The position numbers were made by a program, and so were the translations under genes. The notes below the pieces were generated by a model, which was not told the DNA's origin, did no database searches, and saw only the letters and a list, made by a program, of their open reading frames with translations. A stretch of DNA of 64,000 bases from Pleodorina starrii (Eukaryota; Chlorophyta; Chlorophyceae; Chlamydomonadales; Volvocaceae), in the NCBI GenBank assembly GCA_030267565.1, contig BRXU01000002.1, forward strand, positions 7,321,501-7,385,500, written 5' to 3'. Positions 20,787 through 34,500 of the stretch are shown here, in pieces (position 1 is the stretch's first letter; every line of letters starts with the position of its first letter).

Positions 20787-22580
20787 CTCGGGTCGGCAAA
20801 GCGTTCCCTTGAGTGAGCAGCAGCAGCAGCAGCAGCGGAGGCGGCGGCAGCGGCAGCTTTCCCCCTGCATTGTGCGCGTTGTGCGTGCCTTGCGTCCTAT
20901 TGTGGTCGGGAACCGGTAGGCTGGGCTTGGCTGGGCTTCGGGTTTAGCTGGTCACATGGCTTGGCTTGGCTTGCGGGCGGGCGCACATGCGTGCATCGAT
21001 GTTCGGTTCGGCGAAGAGCTCTTTGTATGGGGCGGCAATGTGAAGTGGCTCGAAATCGAATCTGATACCCATCTGACTCCCATCTGACGCCCATACGGAG
21101 AGGAGCTCCTTTTTCGTGGAGCGAGTGAGGCGAGTGAGGGGGTCCAATTTAGGTATGGATGCATCCATCCATCCATACATATCGTATTTACCTCTTATAT
21201 TCGTACATCCGTACTCGTGCGTCCGTACATCAGGCCAGGCGGCCCACTGGTGGTTCGACTCATGGCTTTGGGAGGCTGCCCGCCACCACCACCCCACTTT
21301 CCATCACCACTTCTATCACCACTTCTATCGCCACCACCACCGCCGGTGGGGGCCCGGGGTGCGCTCTGGCGCCTTCCTGTATGGCTGCCGGGGAGGAGGG
21401 AGGGAAGGGGATGGAGAGGACAGGGGAGGGGGTTTACCGTATGGCATAGGCACGTGACCATGCCGCATGCCGCAACTCAAGCGGGGCGCGGAGCGTGGCG
21501 CTGAATTCGGAGCTACCGGCGCGCGTCGTTTATTATTAGAGGAGTTCATGTTTGAGGTTGCGTTGCACCCTCATTTCCTCTCCAGCTACTGTTGAGCACA
21601 CACCTGCGCCAAGAGTCGCAATCCGGCAGTCAGGCAGTCAGTCGGCAGCCCGAGAGCTCCGGGTCTAACTAACTCAGCTAACTAGCTCAGTAGCTCAGTA
21701 GGGGTCATTAGTTACATAGTTAGGCCGTTATTTTGGGGGTCGTATCTGTGAAGTGAGTGCTTTCAGATGTGATGTAATGTGACCTGTGATGTGATCGGGT
21801 CTGGTTGTGTGTGTGGTCGAGTGTGGTGTGGTGGTGTGATTAGACGTGGGGGCGGTGGTGGGGTGACGAGGAGCCGGTGGACCGCTGGAGCGCTGTCCCG
21901 ACAACGGCGGTGTGAGCCCTCGGGGGCCCCTCGAGGGGGGGCGAGGGGAGGCGCTGAGCGTTGGATGCGGACTGTTGGCAGGCGCCCGGCGCTGGTGCCG
22001 TCTGTCTGTCTGTCGGTCTGTCGGAGCGAGGGACTCTTTTCGGAGGTCGCAGGTATCGGTTGTGGTACCAGCTGGTCGTCCTTCTCTGCGGTGTATTTGG
22101 GATTTTGGGTTTGGCTCCTGATTGGTTACCTCTCGCGGTTCGATGTTGCGCTCGTCGCTACTTATTGGGTATTAAAGAGGTCCCGTTATCGGAACCTCAG
22201 ACCGTCCGCCCTGGGTTGCACCGGCTGGTGTGGCGCCAGCTGGCGTTGGTAGCGGTAGCAGCATCGGCCTGGTGGTGCTGCTACTTCTGGCCCTGCCATT
22301 GAGAGGGCGGAGCGGACCTCTGTTTCACGCTTTTCGTGACGCGCCTGGTTTCGGAGGAGCTGGTCTGTTTCGTGACCGGCTGTGGGGTATGCAGGCGGAG
22401 GGCTGGCAGCCGCAGAGGAGTTGCTGACTCGACTCGACTTGGTGTCGGGTGTGTCGGTGTGGTGCGCTTCTGTGGCGGGGCCCCGTCGTGGATGGGAGAG
22501 CGAGCTGGCTGCCGCCCTGGGCCCCTCCCCTCCCCGGGCGCTTCGTTCGACCCTGTCAGGCTGCTGGCTGATGCTGCTGT

Positions 22581-22996
22581 CCGGTCGGGTCGGGTCGGGT
22601 CGGGTCGGGTCGGGTCGGGTCGGGTCGGGTCCGGTCGGGTCGGGTCCGGTCCGGTCCGGTCCGGTCGGGTCCGGTCCGGTCCGGTCCGGTCCGGTCCGGT
22701 CCGGTCCGGTCCGGTCCGGTCCGGTCCGGTCCGGTCCGGTCCGGTCCGGTCCGGTCCGGTCCGGTCCGGTCCGGTCCGGTCCGGTCCGGTCCGGTCCGGT
22801 CCGGTCCGGTCGGGTCGGGTCGGGTCGGGTCGGGTCGGGTCGGGTCGGGTCGGGTCGGGTCGGGTCGGGTCGGGTCCGGTCCGGTCCGGTCGGGTCGGGT
22901 CGGGTCGGGTCGGGTCGGGTCGGGTCGGGTCGGGTCCGGTCCGGTCCGGTCGGGTCGGGTCGGGTTGGGTCGGGTCGGGTCGGGTTGGGTCGGGCT
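22581..22996 (+). repeat. Pentanucleotide array with alternating GGGTC and GGTCC blocks
   Basis: About 83 pentamers. They are organised as blocks of CGGGT and CCGGT units that alternate several times, not as a random mixture. A few GGGTT variants sit at the right end. No protein is supported, although all frames are open (RVGSG/DPTRP-type). Confidence 0.9.
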
Positions 22997-24461
22997 TTCC
23001 GTTGCTGGTTTCAGCTGCAGCCCGCTGGTTGGTTGGTCGGTTGGTTGGCTCCACCCTCCAAACGGTCTGGAACACTGAAAGGGAGAGCCTGGAGCCAAAC
23101 CACCTGAACGACCCGGTATCCACTCCCCCACAACCATCCCAGCTTCCCAGGCAATATACCGCATCACGATGGTACGTACCTCAACCTCGTATCAGTGGTG
23201 GCACGTTGGCGATGCGCACGACAACATTTGGATTCCCGGATAGACATCAGCGGTCAGCCCCCCGAGAAGGGGGGTGAGGGGGGAGCGGCTCCACAGCAGC
23301 TACCGGTACCCGGGGGGGCGGGTCTGTCTCCCAAGGCCGGACTCCCAATGTGTCCCCTCTGGTGCTGCTGCTGGTGGGGGTCCAGCTGCGAGAGATGGTC
23401 ATCAGCTGATCAGAGCGCGTTCATGAATGTACCTTGGATGCCAACCAAAATACCGAACTGTTTGCCGTACCAACGGACGACGAATTGTAGCAACCACACG
23501 GTTCGTGTTCGCGTTCACGCAAGGGGGTGTGTCTTATGTAATTGTCCCAACGTACGACACCGCTTGGAGATAGACACACTAAGACACGGGGGGGGGGGGG
23601 GTCCCACACGCTTTCGGGGGATCGATCCCACACGCTTTCCACCCCCCAAGTCAACACCTGTCAAACCCCTTCCAGCGCCCCCTTCCGACGCCATCATCCG
23701 CACATCCGCTGTACACCGCCGCTGAGTGCCGCTGAGCTCCTAGACCACCCTGAAGTCCAGCACCCTACACCCGACCCGACCCGACCCAAATCAGCAGTTC
23801 AGCACTCAGCCACCGCTAGCTGGTCGATCGCTAGGCTGCACCACTCCAGTAAAGTCACGTCACGTCTCTTTATGTCACCGGGGGGGGGTCACATCAGGCG
23901 GGTTCCCCACCGACCGCTGATGTTCCCCCGGGCGACATAACAACAGCCACAACGACTCTCATACATATACGATATACCCATGCTACCGCCGGTGCTCATG
24001 CAGCAGCTGCTGTAGCAGCAGCTGCTCGGGGGAGGAGGCTGGGCGGAGGCCTCTGCTGCCTCGGACGCGACTCGGACCGCAGTCGCCCTCCGCCTTCCGC
24101 CGCTGCAGCAGCCTCGCGGGGGCCCTAGCCAGGCAGGCAGGCAGGCAGGCAGCCGCGCATAGCTCCTCTCCCACACACCCTCCCAACCAAATATGTCCAA
24201 CCAAAGCCGAGAAAAGCAAAGTAGCGGTCTGGAGTACACACCACAATCCCCAGTCCCCACTACACTACACCACAACTCCCCAGTCCCCACCACACCACAC
24301 TATACCACACAGCACACTTCACTTCCACACCCCCACCCTCAACAACGCAGAGAGCGCGAACACGTCTCTTGGTTCCTCCCTCTCTTGGCCCCTCCCTCTC
24401 TTGGTCGCAGCACACACTGTAGCTGCACGGCCCTGACGAGCTCCCCCTCCGGCTACTCCCG

Positions 24462-25545
24462 CTACTCACGAAGTGCCACATCCTCCGCCCCCACCGCCCT
24501 CGCGGCCGGGCCCTCCGCCGGCTCACCCTGACCCTCACCCTGCCCGACCGCACCCGCACCCTCACGATCACCCCCCTCACCCAAATCCCCATCTGCGTAG
24601 AACGCCGCGGAGAAGCGGATCGTGTAATTGAGGGGTACGACCGCACCGCCTCCCCCACCGGCCCCACCGCCCCCGAGGCCCCCGCGCGACGTCGACCGGG
24701 GGCTGAGGAGCGGAGGGGAGGAGGCGCCGGCGGCGCCCACGACCGCGGTACGACTGGAGCGGGGGGAGCGCAGCAGACTGGACGAGCGGCCCTGAGTGTA
24801 CGGCACCGGGTTGCTTGCTGCGGGGCTGAGGGTGATGGCGCCGCTGCTGCGGCCGCGGCCGATGCCGACGCTGACGGGGGCGGCGGCGGCGGCGGCGGAC
24901 ATCTCGCTGATGGACGCGGCTGGGGAGGCGTCGACGGTGGATCTGGGGGTGGCGGCGGCGGAGGCGGAGGTGGAAGCGGCGGCGGCGGAGGCGGCGGCGA
25001 AGGCGGAGGGTTGAAGCGTATCCGCCGCCAAGCCGATATCCGGCTGCTGCGCCTGCTGTTGTTGTTGCTGTTGTTGTTGTTGTTGTTGTTGTGGGTCGGC
25101 TCCGAAGGGCTGGTGGACCTCGGGCGGCGTCATGAAGGTGAAGGTGGTGAAGCTCTGTTGACGGTTGGGTTCGGTTGGGACGGCGGTTGGAAACGGGCGG
25201 GAACGGTTGGGGTTTGTTAAACGGTTTTGTTTGATGCGGTACATACGGAAGGGAGCAGTCCCCCCCCAACGTGTCTTCGTCAATCCGAAACCCCGAGCCC
25301 CCATCTCCCTGACGCAACGGCCTCGCAAACGACACACACCCACCCCGTCCCCTCTCTCCCCCCCCATTCCCCCCCCTGCCGGTCGCCTTTGGGTTTCATT
25401 CGCCGTACACCCTGCTTGACTTACCGAGCGCCGCGATCTCGACGAGCGCTGGCACAGATACAGCGCCGTCACGGCCAGCGCTGCAAGCACGACAATTGGT
25501 ACGACAACGGCCGCGACGATGGGCCCTGTGCCCATGCTGCTGCTC
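24462..25545 (-). other. C-terminal transmembrane helix and tail of the giant protein
   Basis: Exon 3 ends with a hydrophobic helix ([20 protein letters not shown], then ALYLC) followed by basic QRSSRSRR. The GTAAGT donor comes next, and a 270-nt intron (25424-25155) that happens to be open and a multiple of three. The tail has a polyQ run, an A/S-rich part, repeated SPRS/SRT motifs, [20 protein letters not shown] and an E/G end. The intron could be retained without a frameshift, adding 90 residues. Confidence 0.7.
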
Positions 25546-28500
25546 GCCCGGGCGACTCCCAATCCCGACGGCGCGATGTTTTGGCTGCTGCTGCCGCCGC
25601 CGCCGCTGGCGATGCCGCTGCCGCTGCCGTCGGCTTGAGGGGCTGCAGCGGCGGGCGGCGTGCTGTACCTCGGCGCACCGCTGCCGTCGTCGCCGTCGGA
25701 CGTCTTCGAATCGGCCTGCGGTGGCTGCGCCGGCGGCGGGAGTTCCGGCGACGGCGTCGTCGTCGTCGTCGTCGGGGGTCCTGTCTCGTTCCCGTTGCCA
25801 ATAACGGTGCCCGGCGGAGGTTTCGGCGACGGCGGTGACGGCGGCGAACGAGGTGCCGTTGACCTCGGACGCGGTGGCGGCGGCCGCGGCGGCGGCGGTG
25901 ACGGCGGCGTTGGTGGCGCTGGCGGCGGCGACGCCGCTGGCGGCGGGTACACCGGCGGCGGCTCGTCAGGTGGAGCTCCTAGGAGCGACGCTGGCGCCAG
26001 CGGTGCCGCCGGCGGTGCGCTGGAGTCCGATGGCGGCGTCGGCGCAGCGGGCCAGTCGGGTGGGGCCATCAGCGGCGGCGGCGACGGCGGCGGCGGAGCC
26101 TCTGCCGCCGTCACGCTGAGGACACCCCAGGTCTGCTGGAAAGTCTCCCCCAGTGCCGCCGCCGGCTCTGAGAGAAAGCTTTCGGCGGTGGCGGCGGCGG
26201 CGTCTTCTTCCAGTCCGGATAAGTCTACAGCGGCCTTGACGTCGAGTCGGTACATGGGCACGGGGTCGACCGCCGCCGCCGCCGTCGCCGCCGCCGCCTC
26301 GACGGGCTGCGTGAAGCCGACGGCGGCGGCGTCGGCGCCGGCGGCAAAGGCCGCGGCGGCGGCGGTGAAGGACGCCTCCGCCGACTCCGCCAGAAGGCCC
26401 ATCCGCTGCTGCAGCGGCGGGTCGCCGGCGGTGATCCCACCGTACGGCAACGCCGCCGACCTCGTGTCCACCGCTGGCGGCGGCGGCGGGGGCGGCGGCG
26501 GTGGAGGAGATGATGGCGCATTGGCGATGTAAACGGCCAGAGGGCGCACGCTGGTGGTGGGTACGGCGAAGTAGGTCGCCATTGCCGCTGTCAGGTCACG
26601 TGTAAAAGCCCGGACATTGGATCTGGATCCGGATCCGAGGCTTCCCAAAGGCATGCTCGTCGTGAAGGTGATTGTGAAGTACCGCGGTCGTACCAGGGGG
26701 GGCAGCGGCGGCGGCGGGGGAGGCGGCGGAGGTGGCGGAGGCGGAGGCGGGGTATGGCTGGGAGGTTGCGGCGGCGGCGGCGGTGGCGGCAGGGGAGGTG
26801 GCGGTGGCGGCGGTGGCGGCGGAGGCGGAGCCGGCGGTGGGGGTGGTGGCGGCGGCGGTGGGGGCGGCGGACTAGGCGGCGGCGGCGGGACGGGTGGCGG
26901 CGGCGGGCTGGGCTGGGGAGGGTTCGGCGGCACTGGCGGCGGCGGCGGCGGCCGCACCGGCGGCGGCGGTGGCGGAGGAGGAGGTGGTGGTGGTGGTGTC
27001 GGTGGTGGTGGTTGGCTGGGCGGTGGCGCATCTGGTGCCGATGGCAGCTCTGGGGGGGGCTGTGGGGGAGTGGAGGGCGGCTCAGCCTCAGGGGGAGACT
27101 CAATGGCGGGGGGCGGCAATGACGGTGCGTCGGGCGGCGGAGGGCGGCGCTTCTTGGGCGGCGGAGGCCCGGGGCGCAGCGGCGGCGATGGGGGTGGCGG
27201 CGACGATGGCGGCGGTGGTGACGGGGGTGGAGGTAACGGTGTTGGTGACGGCGGCGGCATGGGTGGCGGCGACGGCGGCGTCGATGGCTGCAGGGGCGGT
27301 GTTGACGGCGGCGGAGATAACGGTATTGGTGGCGGCGGCGGCGGTGATGGCTGTGGCATGGGTGGCGGCGACGGTGGCGTCGATGGCTGCAACGGCGGTG
27401 GTGACGGCGGCGGAGATCGCAGTGGCGGCGTTGATGGCGGCGGTGACGGCGGCAGGGGCGGGGCCGATGGAGTCGACGGCGGCAGCGGTACTGGCGGCAA
27501 CGGCTGCGGCGGTGACAGTGGCGGCGGCGGTAATGGCGGGGGTGGCGATGGTGGTGGCGGTGGCCGCGGCGGCGACGGCAGCGGTGGTGGCGGAACTGGC
27601 GGCGTGGGTGATGGCGAGAAGCTCGGGTATAGGGGCACAGGATTCTGGGGCGGAGGCACAACGGGCACCGACGGGTGATGTGAAGGCGGAGGTTGCAAGG
27701 GCGGCGGTGACAGCGGCGGCCGTGTAAGCTGCGGCGTTAATGGAGGCGATTGGGGCAATGGTGCGGCGGGATAGGGCGGCGGCAGCGGCAGCGGCGGCGG
27801 CAGCGGTAGCGGGGGCGGCGGGGGCGCCGGATTGGAAGGCGGCGGCGGGACGAGTGGAACAGGAAGCGGTGACGGCGACGGGGTCGGTGCGGATGGTGGT
27901 GGATGTATCGACTGATGCGGTGGTAAAGGCGGCGGCGGTGGCGGCATGGCCGGGGTTTCCGGAGGCGACGGCGTGCCGGGCGACGGCGGTGACGGCGACG
28001 GCGGCGGCGGGGCAGTGGGCGGCGGCGCCGGTGCAGGCGACGGCGGCGGCGGAGCAGTGGGCGGCGGCACCGATGGCGGCGGGTACAGAGGTGGTGGCGG
28101 GGAAGTTGGCGGCGGCATCGGTGCAGGCGACGGCGGCGGCGGGGCAGTGGGCGGCGGTGCCGGTTCAGGCGACGGCGGCGGCGGCGCAGTGGGCGGCGGC
28201 ATCGGTGCAGGCGACGGCGGCAGCGGGGAAGTGGGCGGCGGTGCCGGTTCAGGCGACGGCGGCGGCGGCGCAGTGGGCGGCGGCATCGGTGCAGGCGACG
28301 GCGGCGGCGGGGCAGTGGGCGGCGGTGCCGGTTCAGGCGACGGCGGCGGCGGCGCAGTGGGCGGCGGCACAGGTGCAGGCGACGGCGGCGGCGGGGCAGT
28401 TGGCGGCGGCGCCGGTGCAGGCGACGGCGGCGGCGGGGCAGTGGGCGGCGGCACCGATGGCGGCGGGTACAGAGGTGGCGGCGGGGAAGTTGGCGGCGGC

Positions 28501-31500
28501 ATCGGTGCAGGCGACGGCGGCGGCGGGGCAGTGGGCGGCGGTGCCGATTCAGGCGACGGCGGCGGCGGCGCAGTGGGCGGCGGCATCGGTGCAGGCGACG
28601 GCGGCGGCGGGGCAGTGGGCGGCGGTGCCGGTTCAGGCGACGGCGGCGACGGGGAAGTTGGCGGCGGCACCGGTTCAGGCGACGGCGGCGGCGGCGCAGT
28701 GGGCGGCGGCGCCGGTGCAGGCGACGGCGGCGGCGGCGCAGTGGGCGGCGGCAGCGGCGCAGTGGGCGGCGGCGCCGGTGCAGGCGACGGCGGCGGCGGG
28801 GCAGTTGGCGGCGGCGCCGGTGCAGGCGACGGCGGCGGCGGGGCAGTGGGCGGCGGCACCGATGGCGGCGGGTACAGAGGTGGCGGCGGGGAAGTTGACG
28901 GCGGCATCGGTGCAGGCGACGGCGGCGGCGGGGCAGTGGGCGGCGGTGCCGATTCAGGCGACGGCGGCGGCGGGGCAGTGGGCGGCGGTGCCGGTTCAGG
29001 CGACGGCGGCGGCGGGGCAGTGGGCGGCGGCGCCGGTTCAGGCGACGGCGGCGGCGGCGCAGTGGGCGGCGGCGCCGGTGCAGGCGACGGCGGCGGCGGG
29101 GCTGTGAGCGTCGGCGCCGGTGCCGGCGACGGCGGCGGCGGGGCAGTGGGCGGCGGCGCCGATGGCGGCGGGTACAGAGGTGGCGGCGGTGAAGACGGCG
29201 TGGAGGGTGGCGGCGGTGGAGGCGGCACGGGCGACGGCGGTGGCGGGGGAGGACGCGTGGGTGATAGCGGCGGCTGGAGGGTCGGTGCGGTGGGGTAGTC
29301 GGAGGGCGGCGTCGGCGGCGCGCTCGTCGTCTGGGAAGCTGACGGCGGCCGGTACGGGGAAGGAAGGAAAGGTGGCGGTGAGGGTGGAGGCGGGGGTGGC
29401 GGGGGTGACGGGTGTGATGGCGGTGATGGCACCGGGGGCGGCGCTGTTGGTTGGTTCGTTGACGGTTGCGATGGCGGCGGTTGTGATGACATGGCTGGGG
29501 ATTCTGGAGGCGACATCGGCGGCACCGGCGGTTGCTGCACCGGCGGTTGCGGCGATGGAAAGTCTGGCAGTGGCGGCGGCGGAGCCGGCAGCACGGATGA
29601 CGGCGGCGATGACGCCGGCAGCAGCGGCGGCGGTCGAGGATACGGCTGTGGCTGTGGGTACAATGGCGGATCCGGCAGTGATGGGGTTGGCGGGTTAGGC
29701 GCCTCGTGTTGGCCGGGAAAGGCCGCTCCCCCCACCGGCACATCCCGGACGGGGGAGGGCCCCTCTGGCGCCGGTGTCGCCGTCGGTGTCGGTGGAGGCG
29801 TCGGCGGCGCCTCGGGCGGTGGGTGGGGGCCCGAGGGGTCGAGCGGCGGCGGGGCAAGCTCTGACGGCGCCTCTGACGGCTCCGATGGCTGTGACGGCGG
29901 CGGCTCGAAGGCGTCAGTGTCCGGATACCCGACGGGGGGCGGTGGGGAGTCCGGAAGGAAGGGCGGCCAGGGGGGATAGGGAGGGAAGGTGCGACCCGGG
30001 AGTACGGCCGGCGGTGGAAGGGGGCCCTCCGCCGCAAGCGGCTGCCCGGGGGATGACGGCGACGGCGATGGCGGCGGCTGCGACGGCGGCTGTGGCGTTG
30101 GCGGCGGAGGCTGCGCCGGCGGCTGTGGCGGTGGCGGCGGAGGCTGCGACGGCAGCTGTGGCGGTGGCGGCGGAGGCTGCGACGGCGGCTGTGGCGGTGG
30201 CGGCGGAGGCTGCGACGGCGGCTGTGGCGGTGGCGGCGTTGGCTGCGACGGCAATGCTGGCGATGTGGGCGGCGGTGACGTGTCGCTTCCAGTTGGCTCC
30301 AGAGTAGGCGACGAAGGAGGTGGCGGTGGGGGCGGCGGCGGCGGCGGTGGGGGTGACGGCGCGGAAGGCTGTTGAGGGCTCAGGGGGGCGGTGGGAGGCG
30401 GAGACTGCTGCTGCTGCGGCGGCTGTGATGGGAGGTGCGGTGGCGGCCGCTGTGGGGGGTCGAGATACGCAGGAGGGGGCGTTCTGACTAGGCCTGGGAG
30501 GGACGGCTGTCTTGGCGGTTGGAGGGAGGGGGAGGGACCCGGGTACATGGGCGGTGATGGGCCTGCTGGCTCCTCCGCCGGCTGTTCGGGAGGTGGCGCC
30601 GCTGGCAGCAAATGCGACGGCGGCGGCAGCGATGGCGGCGGCGGTGGTGATGATGATGATGGTGGTGGCTCGAACGGCGGCGGCAGCTGTAGCAGCGGCG
30701 GCTCCGAGGGCTGCGATGGCGGCGGCGGCTGCAACGGTGGTGCAGTTGGTGGGGTTGAAGGTGGCTTGCTGTCGGGATCCATCGGCGGGACTGCGGGTGA
30801 TGGGGGCGGGGGTGTCGGCGGCGGCGTGGGGGGCGGGTGCGATGGTGCGCCGGGTTGCTGCGGGTTCTGGGGACCTGCAGGAGGTTGAGATTGCTGCTGC
30901 TGTGGCTGTGATGGGAGGTGCGGTGGTGGCCGCTGCGGGGGGTGGGGATGCGCAGGAGGGGGGGCTCTGACTAGACCCGGGAGAGACGGCTGCCTTGGGG
31001 CTGAGGGGGAGGGGAAGGGAGAAGGGGCCGAGTACACGGGCGGAGAGGAGGCTGCCGGCCTGACCGGCTGCTCTGGAGGTGATGGCGGCGGCGGCGGCGG
31101 CGACGGCGGCGGTGTTGGAGGTGGCGGCGGCGGCGGTGTAGGAGGTGACGGCGTCGATGGTGATGGCGGCGGCGGCGATGGCGGCGGTGGTGATGGTGGT
31201 GGCGGTGACGGGGGCGGCGGCGATGGCGGCGGGGGTGAGGGGGGCGGCGGCGACGGCGGCGGCGGCGAGGGGGGCGGCGGCGAGGGCGGCGGCGGCGACG
31301 GCGGCGGCGGGGACGGGGGCGGCGGCGGATGAGACGGCAGCGAGTCTGGAAAGTCGACAAACAGCACCGGAGGCGTGCCAGCCAGGTCGGGAGGGGACGG
31401 TTGTCCAGGAGGGGGCGGGTGAGACGCTGCCGGTCCCGGGTACACGGCCGCTGGCGGGCGGGTTGCCCCCACGGGCGGCTCTACCGACGGCAGCGATGGC

Positions 31501-34500
31501 GGGCTCAGCTGCTCCACAGGCGGCTCCGCCGCCGGCGGGGTGAGGAAGGGTCCAGAGTCGGGGCTGGAGTCGAACGGGGCCGAGGACGGCCAGCCGGGGG
31601 ACTCGGACCACGCGGGCGGCGTCGCATTGAGGCCCGGCGGAGGAGGAGGCGGCGGCGGCGGAGGCGGCGGCCCGGCGGCGTCGGTGGGTGGCGGCGCGTC
31701 CGCATCCGGCTGGAGGGGCTGCCACGGAGGCAAGCTCGCCGGGTACACGCCCGTCGCAGGCGGCGGCACTGGGACCGGCGGGGTTGCTGGCGGCGGCGGT
31801 GGCCGTGGCGGCGGCATGGGCAGGGAGATGGTCACCGCGATTGAGACGGAGGCGACGCCGAAGCTGTTCCGAAAGGAAGGGGGGAGGAAGGAGAGGGGCT
31901 GGCGGCGGAGGGCGGTGAGGCCGTCGTCGACGGCGTCGGCGGAAGTGACCCGTGGGTCGAACGTGACGGCGGATTGCACAACCAGCGAGCGGCTGCTCTC
32001 GGGCGCCGGCGCAGCCGTCAGGACGGTGCAGGGCGCCCCCGCAGCGGCCGCGATTGCGTCCTGCGTGTAATGTGTGCGCGTGTGCATGTACAGGGGTTAG
32101 GATTTTAAGGTTTGAAGGTGTGAAGGGGGGCCGGGGGCGGGGCACGGGGCGCTGGCGCTGAAAGTCCATGTTGCGGCGATGGTCGCGGGGTTGCTTGCTG
32201 CTCTGTTATGAGGGCGTTGTAGCTTCCGTGTTTGGAAAGCACGGTGCGGTATGCAAAGCTGGCTAGCATGCCGACGGCCAATAGCTGACACGCTTCCGCA
32301 ACCGCAACAACGGCCCTGGTCGCAGCCGTTGCTCCTCTTCGCACGGAAACGGGGGCTGCCTCCCGACCTCCGTATCTGTATACGGTAGCTGCGCCGATCA
32401 ACGCATGGACCCGTCCCCGGCCCGCCAGCGGCCGCCCTGACATCGACCGACTGACCGACCGACCCACGGGACACGCCACCAGCCCGTTTACACCCCTACC
32501 CCCCTGCAGCTCGTGTTCTCTGTTCTGTAACAACAACTGTCAGCGCAGCCCTGCCCTCATACTTTGCTGCTGTTGGAATGTCTACCCACCTGCACGCCCC
32601 GCAGGAACGCCTGCCGCCGCTCTCCCTCCACCAGCACCGCAGCGACGATGTCAGTCCCCAACAGAAACACAGCCCGGACGCTGCGGCCTTGGAGCTCCGG
32701 AACCGGGGATGGCGACGACGAGGGCGGTGGTGGAAGCTCCGGAACCGGCATGGCCGGAGGCAGTGGCAGCGGAACGGGGGGCTGTGAGGATGGTGGCGGC
32801 GACGGCAGCTGTGGGGATGGAAGCTGCGGAGGAGGAGGGGATGGTGGTGGCGGCGACGGCAGCGCCGGAGGCTCGGGGGGCGGTGGCTGCGGCATTTGCG
32901 GGGGTGGTGGTAGCGGGGCGCTAGGGGGCGGCGGGGAAGGCGGTAGCGGCGGCGGTGGTGGCGGAGGGAGGGGTGCCGGGGAGGGAGGCGATGGCGAAGG
33001 GTAAGCAGGGGGCGGGGCGGAGGGGACGAAGGGCGGAGGAGTGGAAGGCGGCGTGGGGCTGGGTGGTGAGGGTGTGGGCGGAGGGCTGAGCGTCAGCGGA
33101 GGTGATGGCCACGGACTGGGCGGCAGCGGCGGTGGCGCCTTGGGGTTCCGGGGCGGCCGAGGGCTTGGGGGTACTGCTGGTGGCGGGCGGGGAGTGAGCG
33201 GCGGGCGAGGGCTGGGGGGCGGCAACAATGGCGCCTTGGGGTTGCGTGGAGGCCGGGGGCTGGGAGGCAGCAGCGGCGGCGCTTTCGGGCTGCGCGGCGG
33301 GCGAGGGCTGGGTGGCGGCGGCGGCGAGGGCTGCGGCGGGAGAGGGCTTGGCGGCGGGGGCGGGGACGGGCGAGGTGGGCGGGGGCTGGGCGGCGGGGGG
33401 GGGGACGGGGCTGGGCTGGGCGGGGGAGGCTTTGGCGGGCGAGGCGGCCGCGGCGGCGCTAATGGAGGCGGGCTGGGCGGTGAGGGCGGCGGCGGCTTGG
33501 GTCTGCGGGGCTCGCGTGGCGCCGGGCCCGTTGCCGGCTGGGGCGAAGGTGGAGGCAACTCGGGCACGGAGGGCGGTGGCGGTGAGAGCGGGGTCAGGAT
33601 GGACGGGGGGGGCCTGGGAGATGGATGGGCCGGGGGCGCGGAGGTTGTCATTGACAGAGGGGGCTGCGATGGCGGTGGTGGCGAGGCGGTGAGCTGAGCG
33701 ACATCCGGCGTCGACATGGTCAGGGAGGCCGGCGGCGGACGGGGCAGCCGCGGCGACGAAGGGCCCCGGGGCCCCCGCGGTGCTTGCGGGCTGGGTGGCG
33801 ACGGCGTTGGCGACGGCGGCGGTCTCCCAGGCGGCGGGGACGGCGGGAGCAGCCTGCTTGGCGGCGGGGGTGGCAGCGGCGGCGGCGGCGGCGGTGTGGC
33901 CCCATTCACAGTGACGGTGACATCGGAGGGTGGCGGGCTGCGAACCGACTTGGCCCTCGGGGGAATGGGCGGATTGGGGGGGTGGGGCGGCGGCGGCGGT
34001 GGGGGCGGGGGAGGCGGCGGCGGGTCGAGGCCGGCAGTGTAGGTGGGGGCGAGGGGCGGCGATGGCGATGGTGGGAGCAGGGGGGCGGTGGCGGCGGAGG
34101 CGTTGGCAGGCGGCGGCGGGTCCCGGGTGCGGGGGGCGAGGGGGTAGTAGGGCGGGAGCGACGTGGGGCGTGCTGAAGGGGGGTGGGTGGGGTCGGGGAG
34201 GGGGAGCGGGAGTGGGTGTGTGGCGGCCGGAGGAGCGTGAGGGGCGATGGAGGGAGCGGCCGCGGATATCGGTGTTGGCGGCGGCACAGTGAGTGTTGGT
34301 GGTGTTGGTGTTGGGGGATCTGAGGGGGATGTTGGCGGTAGGCCCGGTGAGGGTGGGGGTGAGAGCGTCGAGGGTGAGGGTTGGGGCTGTGTTGGCGGCC
34401 GGGGGGTGGATGGTGGTGGTGGCGAAGGCGGCGGCGGTGTAGGGGGCGGCGGTGACTGCGGGTAGCCGGGGGTAGCTGGCGAGGGCGGGAGGGGGACCGG

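Larger units (their letters stand above)
20331..24461. other. Intergenic region between two convergent genes
   Basis: It contains the 3' ends of the plus-strand cyclase and the minus-strand proline-rich gene. I recognise no coding gene. A 117-aa minus frame at 20944-21297 contains the protein-like segment GSQMGIRFDFEPLHIAAPY but has no identifiable homology or splice context. A plus frame at 21961-22302 is hydrophobic and also unassigned. Tandem arrays lie at 20720-20786 and 22581-22996, with a CAGG run near 24129-24152. Confidence 0.5.

Noticed and set aside
22336..23277. Protein of about 313 aa with SGRVG or DPTRP repeats
   Set aside because: Pentanucleotide array open in all frames, with no flanking domain.
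25660..31000. Plus-strand Gly-rich and Ala-rich frames of 290-455 aa
   Set aside because: Antisense shadows of the SPPPP coding sequence on the minus strand, whose domains and transmembrane helix are recognisable.
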